In this document: positions 1 through 10,523 of the stretch, piece by piece
Layout of the letters: every line of letters starts with the position of its first letter
Numbering within the stretch: position 1 is the first letter of the stretch
Assembly: GCA_000711775.1 (NCBI GenBank)
Contig: ARYC01017607.1
Coordinates: forward strand, 1 to 64,000
DNA: 64,000 bases
DNA from: Oxytricha trifallax
Taxonomy: Eukaryota > Ciliophora > Spirotrichea > Sporadotrichida > Oxytrichidae
Direction: 5' to 3'
Translations under genes and position numbers: made by a program
The notes under the pieces: generated by a model
What the model saw: the letters and a program-made list of their open reading frames with translations, nothing else
Databases searched by the model: none
Told to the model about the DNA's origin: nothing

Positions 1-266
1 AACTTTCTCAAAATAGAGATTAGATTATTGTTTGTTTTTGAAAATTAATGTATGAAATGTTATTTAATATTTTTACTTCTTTCATGCAGTATCTATTTTA
101 AATCATAGCTAGTAAACGATATTCCATTGACATTTAGAGATGAAAACATAAGATAGTGAATAACCTCACTTTATCATAATAATTTAAGTCGTATTCTGTT
201 AGCCTTTGTAAAATATATAAAGAAGATGCCCCTTAAACGGAAAGATTTACTTCAAGTTAAAATCAA

Positions 267-917
267 TCAATGCTGATTAGAAGCGGTTTTGAATATGAAA
301 TCAAACTTAATCCTCTAGAGAAAAGTGAAATTTTAATTCTCATATGAAATGCGTCTACCATAGACTTAACAGAGAGAGAATATTTTATATGCGCCACTTT
401 TCTTATAACAAAATGTCTATTTTTGCTAAAGCGAATGATAGAAGATTAAATTCTCCTATCGCAAGTTATTCCTTTTAATGAAAGTAAAATCAATGCAACA
501 CACTTTTATAATGAGATATTATCTATCAATCCATTTCGCTAAGAAGACTCGCTTAATTAAATAAGAATTTAAAAATATAAATAAAGCACAGTCCTCAAAC
601 ACAGACTATAGGAAAGTTTGAAAAGATATTGAATTAAGGAAGTTCAAATGAATGTAGTCTTTGCCTATTTCAACTTTGTTTGCATGATTTAATTGAGATA
701 TGAATAGTTTCCTTAATAACAATTTGAATATTGCGTCCATTGATTTAATTTCACACTGGTTTATCAACTTATAAGGAGAAGGGGGGTTGAGAGTGCACAT
801 TATCACGAAAGATTCCTTTCGAGTAAGATTTGACCTTGCTTACTTGTGATGTAGGAATTTCGCGAAGGACGGTGGATTATTTAATTAGACAAGCTTAAGC
901 AGAGGAATTCTTTTCAT
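267..917 (-). CDS. Tandem-repeat protein, unit 1 (216 aa, unknown function)
   Basis: Reading TAA/TAG as Gln gives an uninterrupted frame from ATG (917) to TGA (267-269). In the standard code it is broken at TAG codons. It begins MKRIPLLKL and ends KTASNQH. Composition is basic, with a Leu/Ile/Phe-rich middle (LLRKLFISQL at about residues 78-87) and a C-terminal YKKSGAYKIF stretch. No signal peptide or membrane segment is obvious and I do not recognise a family. The two short motifs recur with mainly third-position changes in the diverged copy at 28.9-29.4 kb, which argues for past selection on the protein. Expression is unknown. It could be a chance frame fixed by array homogenisation. Confidence 0.55.
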
Positions 918-1621
918 TTCCAAATTATGCGAACCGACAAGATATTGTCAACTCACTAATCAAGAAAGCATTTAGACCTAGATTATTAATAAGGGTGTGC
1001 AATATAGACAATTAGAGTGAAATAATGCTTTTTTGAAAGCCGTTGTCGGTGTGATCAATAAATTTAAGTCGTGATAGTGATGAAATTTGTATTATAATTA
1101 ATGCTTCAAGTGGAATTCCACTTTTCTTGAACTAGTGTCTTGGATCATTTCGACACTTTATCAAAAGCCACTATAAAAATATAATTGTTCCATTTCTAAA
1201 ATGCTCAATTAGCAAATCGAGAATAATGATCGAAAAAGATAAAATTTGGAATCAAGCAATTCAAGACTTGGACTATGCTTCGGCTAAATGCATTGATAGA
1301 GCTTAATTAAATTTAAATTCTCTACAATCTCTAATATTTACATTTCATTTTTTGCCGACGAGATGCTGCTCAACTTTATCAAAAGAGAGATTAGATTATT
1401 GTTTGTTTTTGAAAATTAAATGTATGAAATGTTATTTAATATTTTTACTTCTTCATGCAGTATCTATTTTAAATCATAGCTAGTAAACGATATTCCATTG
1501 ACATTTAGAGATGAAAACATAAGATAGTGAATAACCTCACTTTATCATAATAATTTAAGTAGTATTCTGTTAGCTTTGTAAAATATATAAAGAAGATGCC
1601 CCTTAAACGGAAAGATTTACT

Positions 1622-2287
1622 TCAAGTTAAAATCAATAAATGCTGATTAGAAGCGGTTTTGAATATGAAATCAAACTTGATCCTCTAGAGAAAAGTGAAA
1701 TTTTAATTCTCATATGAAATGCGTCTACCATAGACTTAACAGAGAGAGAATATTTTATATGCGCCACTTTTCTTATAACAAAATGTCTATTTTTGCTAAA
1801 GCGAATGATAGAAGATTAAATTCTCCTATCGCAAGTTATTCCTTTTAATGAAAGTAAAATCAATGCAACACACTTTTATAATGAGATATTATCTATCAAT
1901 CCATTTCGCTAAGAAGACTCGCTTAATTAAATAAGAATTTAAAAATATAAATAAAGCACAGTCCTCAAACACAGACTATAGGAAAGTTTGAAAAGATATT
2001 GAATTAAGGAAGTTCAAATGAATGTAGTCTTTGCCTATTTCAACTTTGTTTGCATGATTTAATTGAGATATGAATAGTTTCCTTAATAACAATTTGAATA
2101 TTGCGTCCATTGATTTAATTTCACACTGGTTTATCAACTTATAAGGAGAAGGGGGGTTGAGAGTGCACATTATCACGAAAGATTCCTTTCGAGTAAGATT
2201 TGACCTTGCTTACTTGTGATGTAGGAATTTCGCGAAGGACGGTGGATTATTTAATTAGACAAGCTTAAGCAGAGGAATTCTTTTCAT
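1622..2287 (-). CDS. Tandem-repeat protein, unit 2 (221 aa)
   Basis: Same frame as unit 1. The TGA after the final ...SNQH is replaced by TTA (AATAAATG on the plus strand in place of AATCAATG), so the frame runs five codons further to the next TGA at 1622-1624. The frame is otherwise intact. The function is unknown. Confidence 0.5.
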
Positions 2288-2993
2288 TTCCAAATTATGC
2301 GAACCGACAAGATATTGTCAACTCACTAATCAAGAAAGCATTTAGACCTAGATTATTAATAAGGGTGTGCAATATAGACAATTAGAGTGAAATAATGCTT
2401 TTTTGAAAGCCGTTGTCGGTGTGATCAATAAATTTAAGTCGTGATAGTGATGAAATTTGTATTATAATTAATGCTTCAAGTGGAATTCCCCTTTTCTTGA
2501 ACTAGTGTCTTGGATCATTTCGACACTTTATCAAAAGTCACTATAAAATTATTATTGTTCCATTTCTTAAATGCTCAATTAGCAAATCGAGAATAATGAT
2601 CTGAAAAGATAAAATTTGGAATTAAGCAATTCAAGACTTGGACTATGTTTCGGCTAAAATGCATTGCTAGAGCTTAATTAAATTTAAATTCTCTACAATC
2701 TCTAATATTTACATTTCATTTTTTGCCGACGAGATGCTGCTCAACTTTCTCAAAATAGAGATTAGATTATTGTTTGTTTTTGAAAATTAAATGTATGAAA
2801 TGTTATTTAATATTTTTACTTCTTTCATGCAGTATCTATTTTAAATCATAGCTAGTAAACGATATTCCATTGACATTTAGAGATGAAAACATAAGATAGT
2901 GAATAACCTCACTTTATCATAATAATTTAAGTAGTCTTCTGTTAGCTTTGTAAAATATATAAAGAAGATGCCCCTTAAACGGAAAGATTTACT

Positions 2994-3659
2994 TCAAGTT
3001 AAAATCAATAAATGCTGATTAGAAGCGGTTTTGAATATGAAATCAAACTTGATCCTCTAGAGAAAAGTGAAATTTTAATTCTCATATGAAATGCGTCTAC
3101 CATAGACTTAACAGAGAGAGAATATTTTATATGCGCCACTTTTCTTATAACAAAATGTCTATTTTTGCTAAAGCGAATGATAGAAGATTAAATTCTCCTA
3201 TCGCAAGTTATTCCTTTTAATGAAAGTAAAATCAATGCAACACACTTTTATAATGAGATATTATCTATCAATCCATTTCGCTAAGAAGACTCGCTTAATT
3301 AAATAAGAATTTAAAAATATAAATAAAGCACAGTCCTCAAACACAGACTATAGGAAAGTTTGAAAAGATATTGAATTAAGGAAGTTCAAATGAATGTAGT
3401 CTTTGCCTATTTCAACTTTGTTTGCATGATTTAATTGAGATATGAATAGTTTCCTTAATAACAATTTGAATATTGCGTCCATTGATTTAATTTCACACTG
3501 GTTTATCAACTTATAAGGAGAAGGGGGGTTGAGAGTGCACATTATCACGAAAGATTCCTTTCGAGTAAGATTTGACCTTGCTTACTTGTGATGTAGGAAT
3601 TTCGCGAAGGACGGTGGATTATTTAATTAGACAAGCTTAAGCAGAGGAATTCTTTTCAT
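2994..3659 (-). CDS. Tandem-repeat protein, unit 3 (221 aa)
   Basis: An intact ciliate-code frame with the same lost TGA and five-codon C-terminal extension as unit 2. This unit also shares the GTAGTCTTCTG variant with the partial eighth unit, marking the two as close relatives within the array. Confidence 0.5.
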
Positions 3660-4379
3660 TTCCAAATTATGCGAACCGACAAGATATTGTCAACTCACTA
3701 ATCAAGAAAGCATTTAGACCTAGATTATTAATAAGGGTGTGCAATATAGACAATTAGAGTGAAATAATGCTTTTTTGAAAGCCGTTGTCGGTGTGATCAA
3801 TAAATTTAAGTCGTGATAGTGATGAAATTTGTATTATAATTAATGCTTCAAGTGGAATTCCCCTTTTCTTGAACTAGTGTCTTGGATCATTTCGACACTT
3901 TATCAAAAGTCACTATAAAATTATTATTGTTCCATTTCTTAAATGCTCAATTAGCAAATCGAGAATAATGATCTGAAAAGATAAAATTTGGAATTAAGCA
4001 ATTCAAGACTTGGACTATGTTTCGGCTAAAATGCATTGCTAGAGCTTAATTAAATTTAAATTCTCTACAATCTCTAATATTTACATTTCATTTTTTGCCG
4101 ACGAGATGCTGCTCAACTTTCTCAAAATAGAGATTAGATTATTGTTTGTTTTTGAAAATTAATGTATGAAATGTTATTTAATATTTTTACTTCTTTCATG
4201 CAGTATCTATTTTAAATCATAGCTAGTAAACGATATTCCATTGACATTTAGAGATGAAAACATAAGATAGTGAATAACCTCACTTTATCATAATAATTTA
4301 AGTCGTATTCTGTTAGCTTTGTAAAATATATAAAGAAGATGCCCCTTAAACGGAAAGATTTACTTCAAGTTAAAATCAA

Positions 4380-5032
4380 TCAATGCTGATTAGAAGCGGT
4401 TTTGAATATGAAATCAAACTTAATCCTCTAGAGAAAAGTGAAATTTTAATTCTCATATGAAATGCGTCTACCATAGACTTAACAGAGAGAGAATATTTTA
4501 TATGCGCCACTTTTCTTATAACAAAATGTCGATTTTTGCTAAAGCGAATGATAGAAGATTAAATTCTCCTATCGCAAGTTATTCCTTTTAATGAAAGTAA
4601 AATTAATGCAACACACTTTTATAATGAGATATTAGATCTATCAATCCAAATCGCTAAGAAGACTCGCTTAATTAAATAAGAATTAAAAAATATAAATAAA
4701 GCACAGTCCTCAAACACAGACTATAGGAAAATTCGAAAAGATATTGAATTAAGGAAGTTCAAATGAATGTAGTCTTTGCCTATTTCAACTTTGTTTGCAT
4801 GATTTAATTGAGATATGAATAGTTTCCTTAATAACAATTTGAATATTGCGTCCATTGATTTAATTTCACACTGGTTTATCAACTTATAAGGAGAAGGGGG
4901 GTTGAGAGTGCACATTATCACGAAAGATTCCTTTCGAGTAAGATTTGACCTTGCTTACTTGTGATGTAGGAATTTCGCGAAGGACGGTGGATTATTTAAT
5001 TAGACAAGCTTAAGCAGAGGAATTCTTTTCAT
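4380..5032 (-). pseudogene. Tandem-repeat protein, unit 4, frameshifted
   Basis: The start codon and N-terminal part match the other units. A 2-bp insertion near 4633 (TATTAGATC in place of TATTATC) shifts the frame about two thirds of the way along, and neighbouring substitutions are unique to this unit. The 1373-bp length of this unit fits the 2-bp insertion. It is the only one of the seven complete units whose frame is broken. Confidence 0.5.
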
Positions 5033-5753
5033 TTCCAAATTATGCGAACCGACAAGATATTGTCAACTCACTAATCAAGAAAGCATTTAGACCTAGATTA
5101 TTAATAAGGGTGTGCAATATAGACAATTAGAGTGAAATAATGCTTTTTTGAAAGCCGTTGTCGGTGTGATCAATAAATTTAAGTCGTGATAGTGATGAAA
5201 TTTGTATTATAATTAATGCTTCAAGTGGAATTCCCCTTTTCTTGAACTAGTGTCTTGGATCATTTCGACACTTTATCAAAAGTCACTATAAAATTATTAT
5301 TGTTCCATTTCTTAAATGCTCAATTAGCAAATCGAGAATAATGATCTGAAAAGATAAAATTTGGAATTAAGCAATTCAAGACTTGGACTATGTTTCGGCT
5401 AAAATGCATTGCTAGAGCTTAATTAAATTTAAATTCTCTACAATCTCTAATATTTACATTTCATTTTTTGCCGACGAGATGCTGCTCAACTTTCTCAAAA
5501 TAGAGATTAGATTATTGTTTGTTTTTGAAAATTAAATGTATGAAATGTTATTTAATATTTTTACTTCTTTCATGCAGTATCTATTTTAAATCATAGCTAG
5601 TAAACGATATTCCATTGACATTTAGAGATGAAAACATAAGATAGTGAATAACCTCACTTTATCATAATAATTTAAGTCGTATTCTGTTAGCTTTGTAAAA
5701 TATATAAAGAAGATGCCCCTTAAACGGAAAGATTTACTTCAAGTTAAAATCAA

Positions 5754-6404
5754 TCAATGCTGATTAGAAGCGGTTTTGAATATGAAATCAAACTTAATCC
5801 TCTAGAGAAAAGTGAAATTTTAATTCTCATATGAAATGCGTCTACCATAGACTTAACAGAGAGAGAATATTTTATATGCGCCACTTTTCTTATAACAAAA
5901 TGTCGATTTTTGCTAAAGCGAATGATAGAAGATTAAATTCTCCTATCGCAAGTTATTCCTTTTAATGAAAGTAAAATTAATGCAACACACTTTTATAATG
6001 AGATATTATCTATCAATCCATTTCGCTAAGAAGACTCGCTTAATTAAATAAGAATTTAAAAATATAAATAAAGCACAGTCCTCAAACACAGACTATAGGA
6101 ATATTTGAAAAGATATTGAATTAAGGAAGTTCAAATGAATGTAGTCTTTGCCTATTTCAACTTTGTTTGCATGATTTAATTGAGATATGAATAGTTTCCT
6201 TAATAACAATTTGAATATTGCGTCCATTGATTTAATTTCACACTGGTTTATCAACTTATAAGGAGAAGGGGGGTTGAGAGTGCACATTATCACGAAAGAT
6301 TCCTTTCGAGTAAGATTTGACCTTGCTTACTTGTGATGTAGGAATTTCGCGAAGGACGGTGGATTATTTAATTAGACAAGCTTAAGCAGAGGAATTCTTT
6401 TCAT
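5754..6404 (-). CDS. Tandem-repeat protein, unit 5 (216 aa)
   Basis: An intact ATG-to-TGA frame identical in extent to unit 1. It differs by substitutions only, for example a TAG (Gln) codon changed to TCG (Ser), shared with units 4 and 6. Confidence 0.5.
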
Positions 6405-7125
6405 TTCCAAATTATGCGAACCGACAAGATATTGTCAACTCACTAATCAAGAAAGCATTTAGACCTAGATTATTAATAAGGGTGTGCAATATAGACAATT
6501 AGAGTGAAATAATGCTTTTTTGAAAGCCGTTGTCGGTGTGATCAATAAATTTAAGTCGTGATAGTGATGAAATTTGTATTATAATTAATGCTTCAAGTGG
6601 AATTCCCCTTTTCTTGAACTAGTGTCTTGGATCATTTCGACACTTTATCAAAAGTCACTATAAAATTATTATTGTTCCATTTCTTAAATGCTCAATTAGC
6701 AAATCGAGAATAATGATCTGAAAAGATAAAATTTGGAATTAAGCAATTCAAGACTTGGACTATGTTTCGGCTAAAATGCATTGCTAGAGCTTAATTAAAT
6801 TTAAATTCTCTACAATCTCTAATATTTACATTTCATTTTTTGCCGACGAGATGCTGCTCAACTTTCTCAAAATAGAGATTAGATTATTGTTTGTTTTTGA
6901 AAATTAAATGTATGAAATGTTATTTAATATTTTTACTTCTTTCATGCAGTATCTATTTTAAATCATAGCTAGTAAACGATATTCCATTGACATTTAGAGA
7001 TGAAAACATAAGATAGTGAATAACCTCACTTTATCATAATAATTTAAGTCGTATTCTGTTAGCTTTGTAAAATATATAAAGAAGATGCCCCTTAAACGGA
7101 AAGATTTACTTCAAGTTAAAATCAA

Positions 7126-7776
7126 TCAATGCTGATTAGAAGCGGTTTTGAATATGAAATCAAACTTAATCCTCTAGAGAAAAGTGAAATTTTAATTCTC
7201 ATATGAAATGCGTCTACCATAGACTTAACAGAGAGAGAATATTTTATATGCGCCACTTTTCTTATAACAAAATGTCGATTTTTGCTAAAGCGAATGATAG
7301 AAGATTAAATTCTCCTATCGCAAGTTATTCCTTTTAATGAAAGTAAAATTAATGCAACACACTTTTAAAATGAGATATTATCTATCAATCCATTTCGCTA
7401 AGAAGACTCGCTTAATTAAATAAGAATTTAAAAATATAAATAAAGCACAGTCCTCAAACACAGACTATAGGAAAGTTTGAAAAGATATTGAATTAAGGAA
7501 GTTCAAATGAATGTAGTCTTTGCCTATTTCAACTTTGTTTGCATGATTTAATTGAGATATGAATAGTTTCCTTAATAACAATTTGAATATTGCGTCCATT
7601 GATTTAATTTCACACTGGTTTATCAACTTATAAGGAGAAGGGGGGTTGAGAGTGCACATTATCACGAAAGATTCCTTTCGAGTAAGATTTGACCTTGCTT
7701 ACTTGTGATGTAGGAATTTCGCGAAGGACGGTGGATTATTTAATTAGACAAGCTTAAGCAGAGGAATTCTTTTCAT
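7126..7776 (-). CDS. Tandem-repeat protein, unit 6 (216 aa)
   Basis: An intact ciliate-code frame with the same start and stop as units 1, 5 and 7. It carries the TAG-to-TCG change shared with units 4 and 5 and one private substitution near 7367. The function is unknown. Confidence 0.5.
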
Positions 7777-8496
7777 TTCCAAATTATGCGAACCGACAAG
7801 ATATTGTCAACTCACTAATCAAGAAAGCATTTAGACCTAGATTATTAATAAGGGTGTGCAATATAGACAATTAGAGTGAAATAATGCTTTTTTGAAAGCC
7901 GTTGTCGGTGTGATCAATAAATTTAAGTCGTGATAGTGATGAAATTTGTATTATAATTAATGCTTCAAGTGGATTCCCCTTTTCTTGAACTAGTGTCTTG
8001 GATCATTTCGACACTTTATCAAAAGTCACTATAAAATTATTATTGTTCCATTTCTTAAATGCTCAATTAGCAAATCGAGAATAATGATCTGAAAAGATAA
8101 AATTTGGAATTAAGCAATTCAAGACTTGGACTATGTTTCGGCTAAAATGCATTGCTAGAGCTTAATTAAATTTAAATTCTCTACAATCTCTAATATTTAC
8201 ATTTCATTTTTTGCCGACGAGATGCTGCTCAACTTTCTCAAAATAGAGATTAGATTATTGTTTGTTTTTGAAAATTAAATGTATGAAATGTTATTTAATA
8301 TTTTTACTTCTTTCATGCAGTATCTATTTTAAATCATAGCTAGTAAACGATATTCCATTGACATTTAGAGATGAAAACATAAGATAGTGAATAACCTCAC
8401 TTTATCATAATAATTTAAGTCGTATTCTGTTAGCTTTGTAAAATATATAAAGAAGATGCCCCTTAAACGGAAAGATTTACTTCAAGTTAAAATCAA

Positions 8497-9147
8497 TCAA
8501 TGCTGATTAGAAGCGGTTTTGAATATGAAATCAAACTTGATCCTCTAGAGAAAAGTGAAATTTTAATTCTCATATGAAATGCGTCTACCATAGACTTAAC
8601 AGAGAGAGAATATTTTATATGCGCCACTTTTCTTATAACAAAATGTCTATTTTTGCTAAAGCGAATGATAGAAGATTAAATTCTCCTATCGCAAGTTATT
8701 CCTTTTAATGAAAGTAAAATCAATGCAACACACTTTTATAATGAGATATTATCTATCAATCCATTTCGCTAAGAAGACTCGCTTAATTAAATAAGAATTT
8801 AAAAATATAAATAAAGCACAGTCCTCAAACACAGACTATAGGAAAGTTTGAAAAGATATTGAATTAAGGAAGTTCAAATGAATGTAGTCTTTGCCTATTT
8901 CAACTTTGTTTGCATGATTTAATTGAGATATGAATAGTTTCCTTAATAACAATTTGAACATTGCCTCCATTGATTTAATTTCACACTGGTTTATCAACTT
9001 ATAAGGAGAAGGGGGGTTGAGAGTGCACATTATCACGAAAGATTCCTTTCGAGTAAGATTTGACCTTGCTTACTTGTGATGTAGGAATTTCGCGAAGGAC
9101 GGTGGATTATTTAATTAGACAAGCTTAAGCAGAGGAATTCTTTTCAT
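8497..9147 (-). CDS. Tandem-repeat protein, unit 7 (216 aa)
   Basis: An intact frame. Two private changes near 8960 give KSMEAMF in place of KSMDAIF. The next unit (9603-9946) is cut before the start codon of the frame, so it carries only the segment downstream of the stop plus the last codons. Confidence 0.5.
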
Positions 9148-10314
9148 TTCCAAATTATGCGAACCGACAAGATATTGTCAACTCACTAATCAAGAAAGCA
9201 TTTAGACCTAGATTATTAATAAGGGTGTGCAATATAGACAATTAGAGTGAAATAATGCTTTTTTGAAAGCCGTTGTCGGTGTGATCAATAAATTTAAGTC
9301 GTGATAGTGATGAAATTTGTATTATAATTAATGCTTCAAGTGGAATTCCCCTTTTCTTGAACTAGTGTCTTGGATCATTTCGACACTTTATCAAAAGTCA
9401 CTATAAAATTATTATTGTTCCATTTCTTAAATGCTCAATTAGCAAATCGAGAATAATGATCTGAAAAGATAAAATTTGGAATTAAGCAATTCAAGACTTG
9501 GACTATGTTTCGGCTAAAATGCATTGCTAGAGCTTAATTAAATTTAAATTCTCTACAATCTCTAATATTTACATTTCATTTTTTGCCGACGAGATGCTGC
9601 TCAACTTTCTCAAAATAGAGATTAGATTATTGTTTGTTTTTGAAAATTAAATGTATGAAATGTTATTTAATATTTTTACTTCTTTCATGCAGTATCTATT
9701 TTAAATCATAGCTAGTAAACGATATTCCATTGACATTTAGAGATGAAAACATAAGATAGTGAATAACCTCACTTTATCATAATAATTTAAGTAGTCTTCT
9801 GTTAGCTTTGTAAAATATATAAAGAAGATGCCCCTTAAACGGAAAGATTTACTTCAAGTTAAAATCAATAAATGCTGATTAGAAGCGGTTTTGAATATGA
9901 AATCAAACTTGATCCTCTAGAGAAAAGTGAAATTTTAATTCTCATAACATTTATTTTATATATATAATTAATAATAATCAATTATATGCTTTGTTAATTT
10001 TAATTCCTAGATAACCTTATTAAAATATCCATAATTTTTATTAAAGCTCAAACCTATAAATCCACTTTCTCACATTTCGTGATTATTTACAATTACTTAA
10101 TCTCATATTTCTTAATTTCAGTACTAACTTTACTTTTAAAAAGGTATGTGATTATTAAATTAGATATTATCAGATACTGTTATAAGATGTCTTTCTTTTT
10201 TTATTAATAATATTTTTAGTGAGTTTTTAAAGAGAATGCAATAAGTTAATTAAAGGTTGTGATAGTTTGTAACAAATATTGTCATCAATTAGATCTCCTT
10301 GTTAACTAAGCTCC

Positions 10315-10473
10315 TCACATTAGCTAACTTTCAATTAAGCTACCCAATCTTCCAAACATCTTAAGCCATCCTCGCCTATCTTATCTTCTCTTATTTCTTT
10401 CTACGAACTCTATCCACTATGCCTGATTAAATAGCTTCAACTCCTCTCCTTCATTATCTATTCTCTGGCATCA
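10315..10473 (-). other. Short coding-like segment (possible MDS or gene relic)
   Basis: A minus-strand frame of about 50 codons, open in the ciliate code, reads as a charged, Trp-containing peptide (QWIEFVERNKRR, then RRGWLKMFGRL). It ends in TGA at 10315-10317. GC is visibly higher than in the flanks. It may be a small MDS or the remains of a gene. No family is recognised. Confidence 0.3.
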
Positions 10474-10488
10474 ATGCTTATTTTATTT

Positions 10489-10523
10489 TTTCGCTATGTC
10501 TCGTCTATTTAGACATAGCGAAA
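10489..10523. repeat. Perfect 13-bp hairpin with 9-nt loop
   Basis: TTTCGCTATGTCT at 10489-10501 pairs perfectly with AGACATAGCGAAA at 10511-10523. It is GC-richer than its surroundings and lies beside the coding-like segment at 10315-10473. A role is not evident. Confidence 0.7.

Larger units (their letters stand above)
1..9946. repeat. Tandem array of a ~1,371-bp germline repeat (7 units plus a partial 8th)
   Basis: Near-identical head-to-tail units begin at 1, 1372, 2743, 4115, 5488, 6860, 8231 and 9603, giving unit lengths of 1371 to 1373 bp. The eighth unit stops after about 344 bp at 9946, where the sequence changes abruptly to unrelated AT-rich DNA. The left end of the array lies outside the window. 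Units differ by scattered substitutions and a few 1-2 bp indels. Each unit holds a minus-strand open frame in the ciliate code, described separately. A diverged relative lies inverted at 28.9-30.1 kb, so the family also exists outside this array. No match to a named satellite is claimed. Confidence 0.97.

Noticed and set aside
606..806. Short 66-codon standard-code frame in each tandem unit, beginning at a GTG
   Set aside because: It is only the middle of the longer ciliate-code frame (267-917 in unit 1). Its apparent stop is TAG, which reads as Gln here.
1..9946. CRISPR-like or short-repeat array
   Set aside because: The repeat unit is 1.37 kb with no spacer pattern, and the window is eukaryotic.
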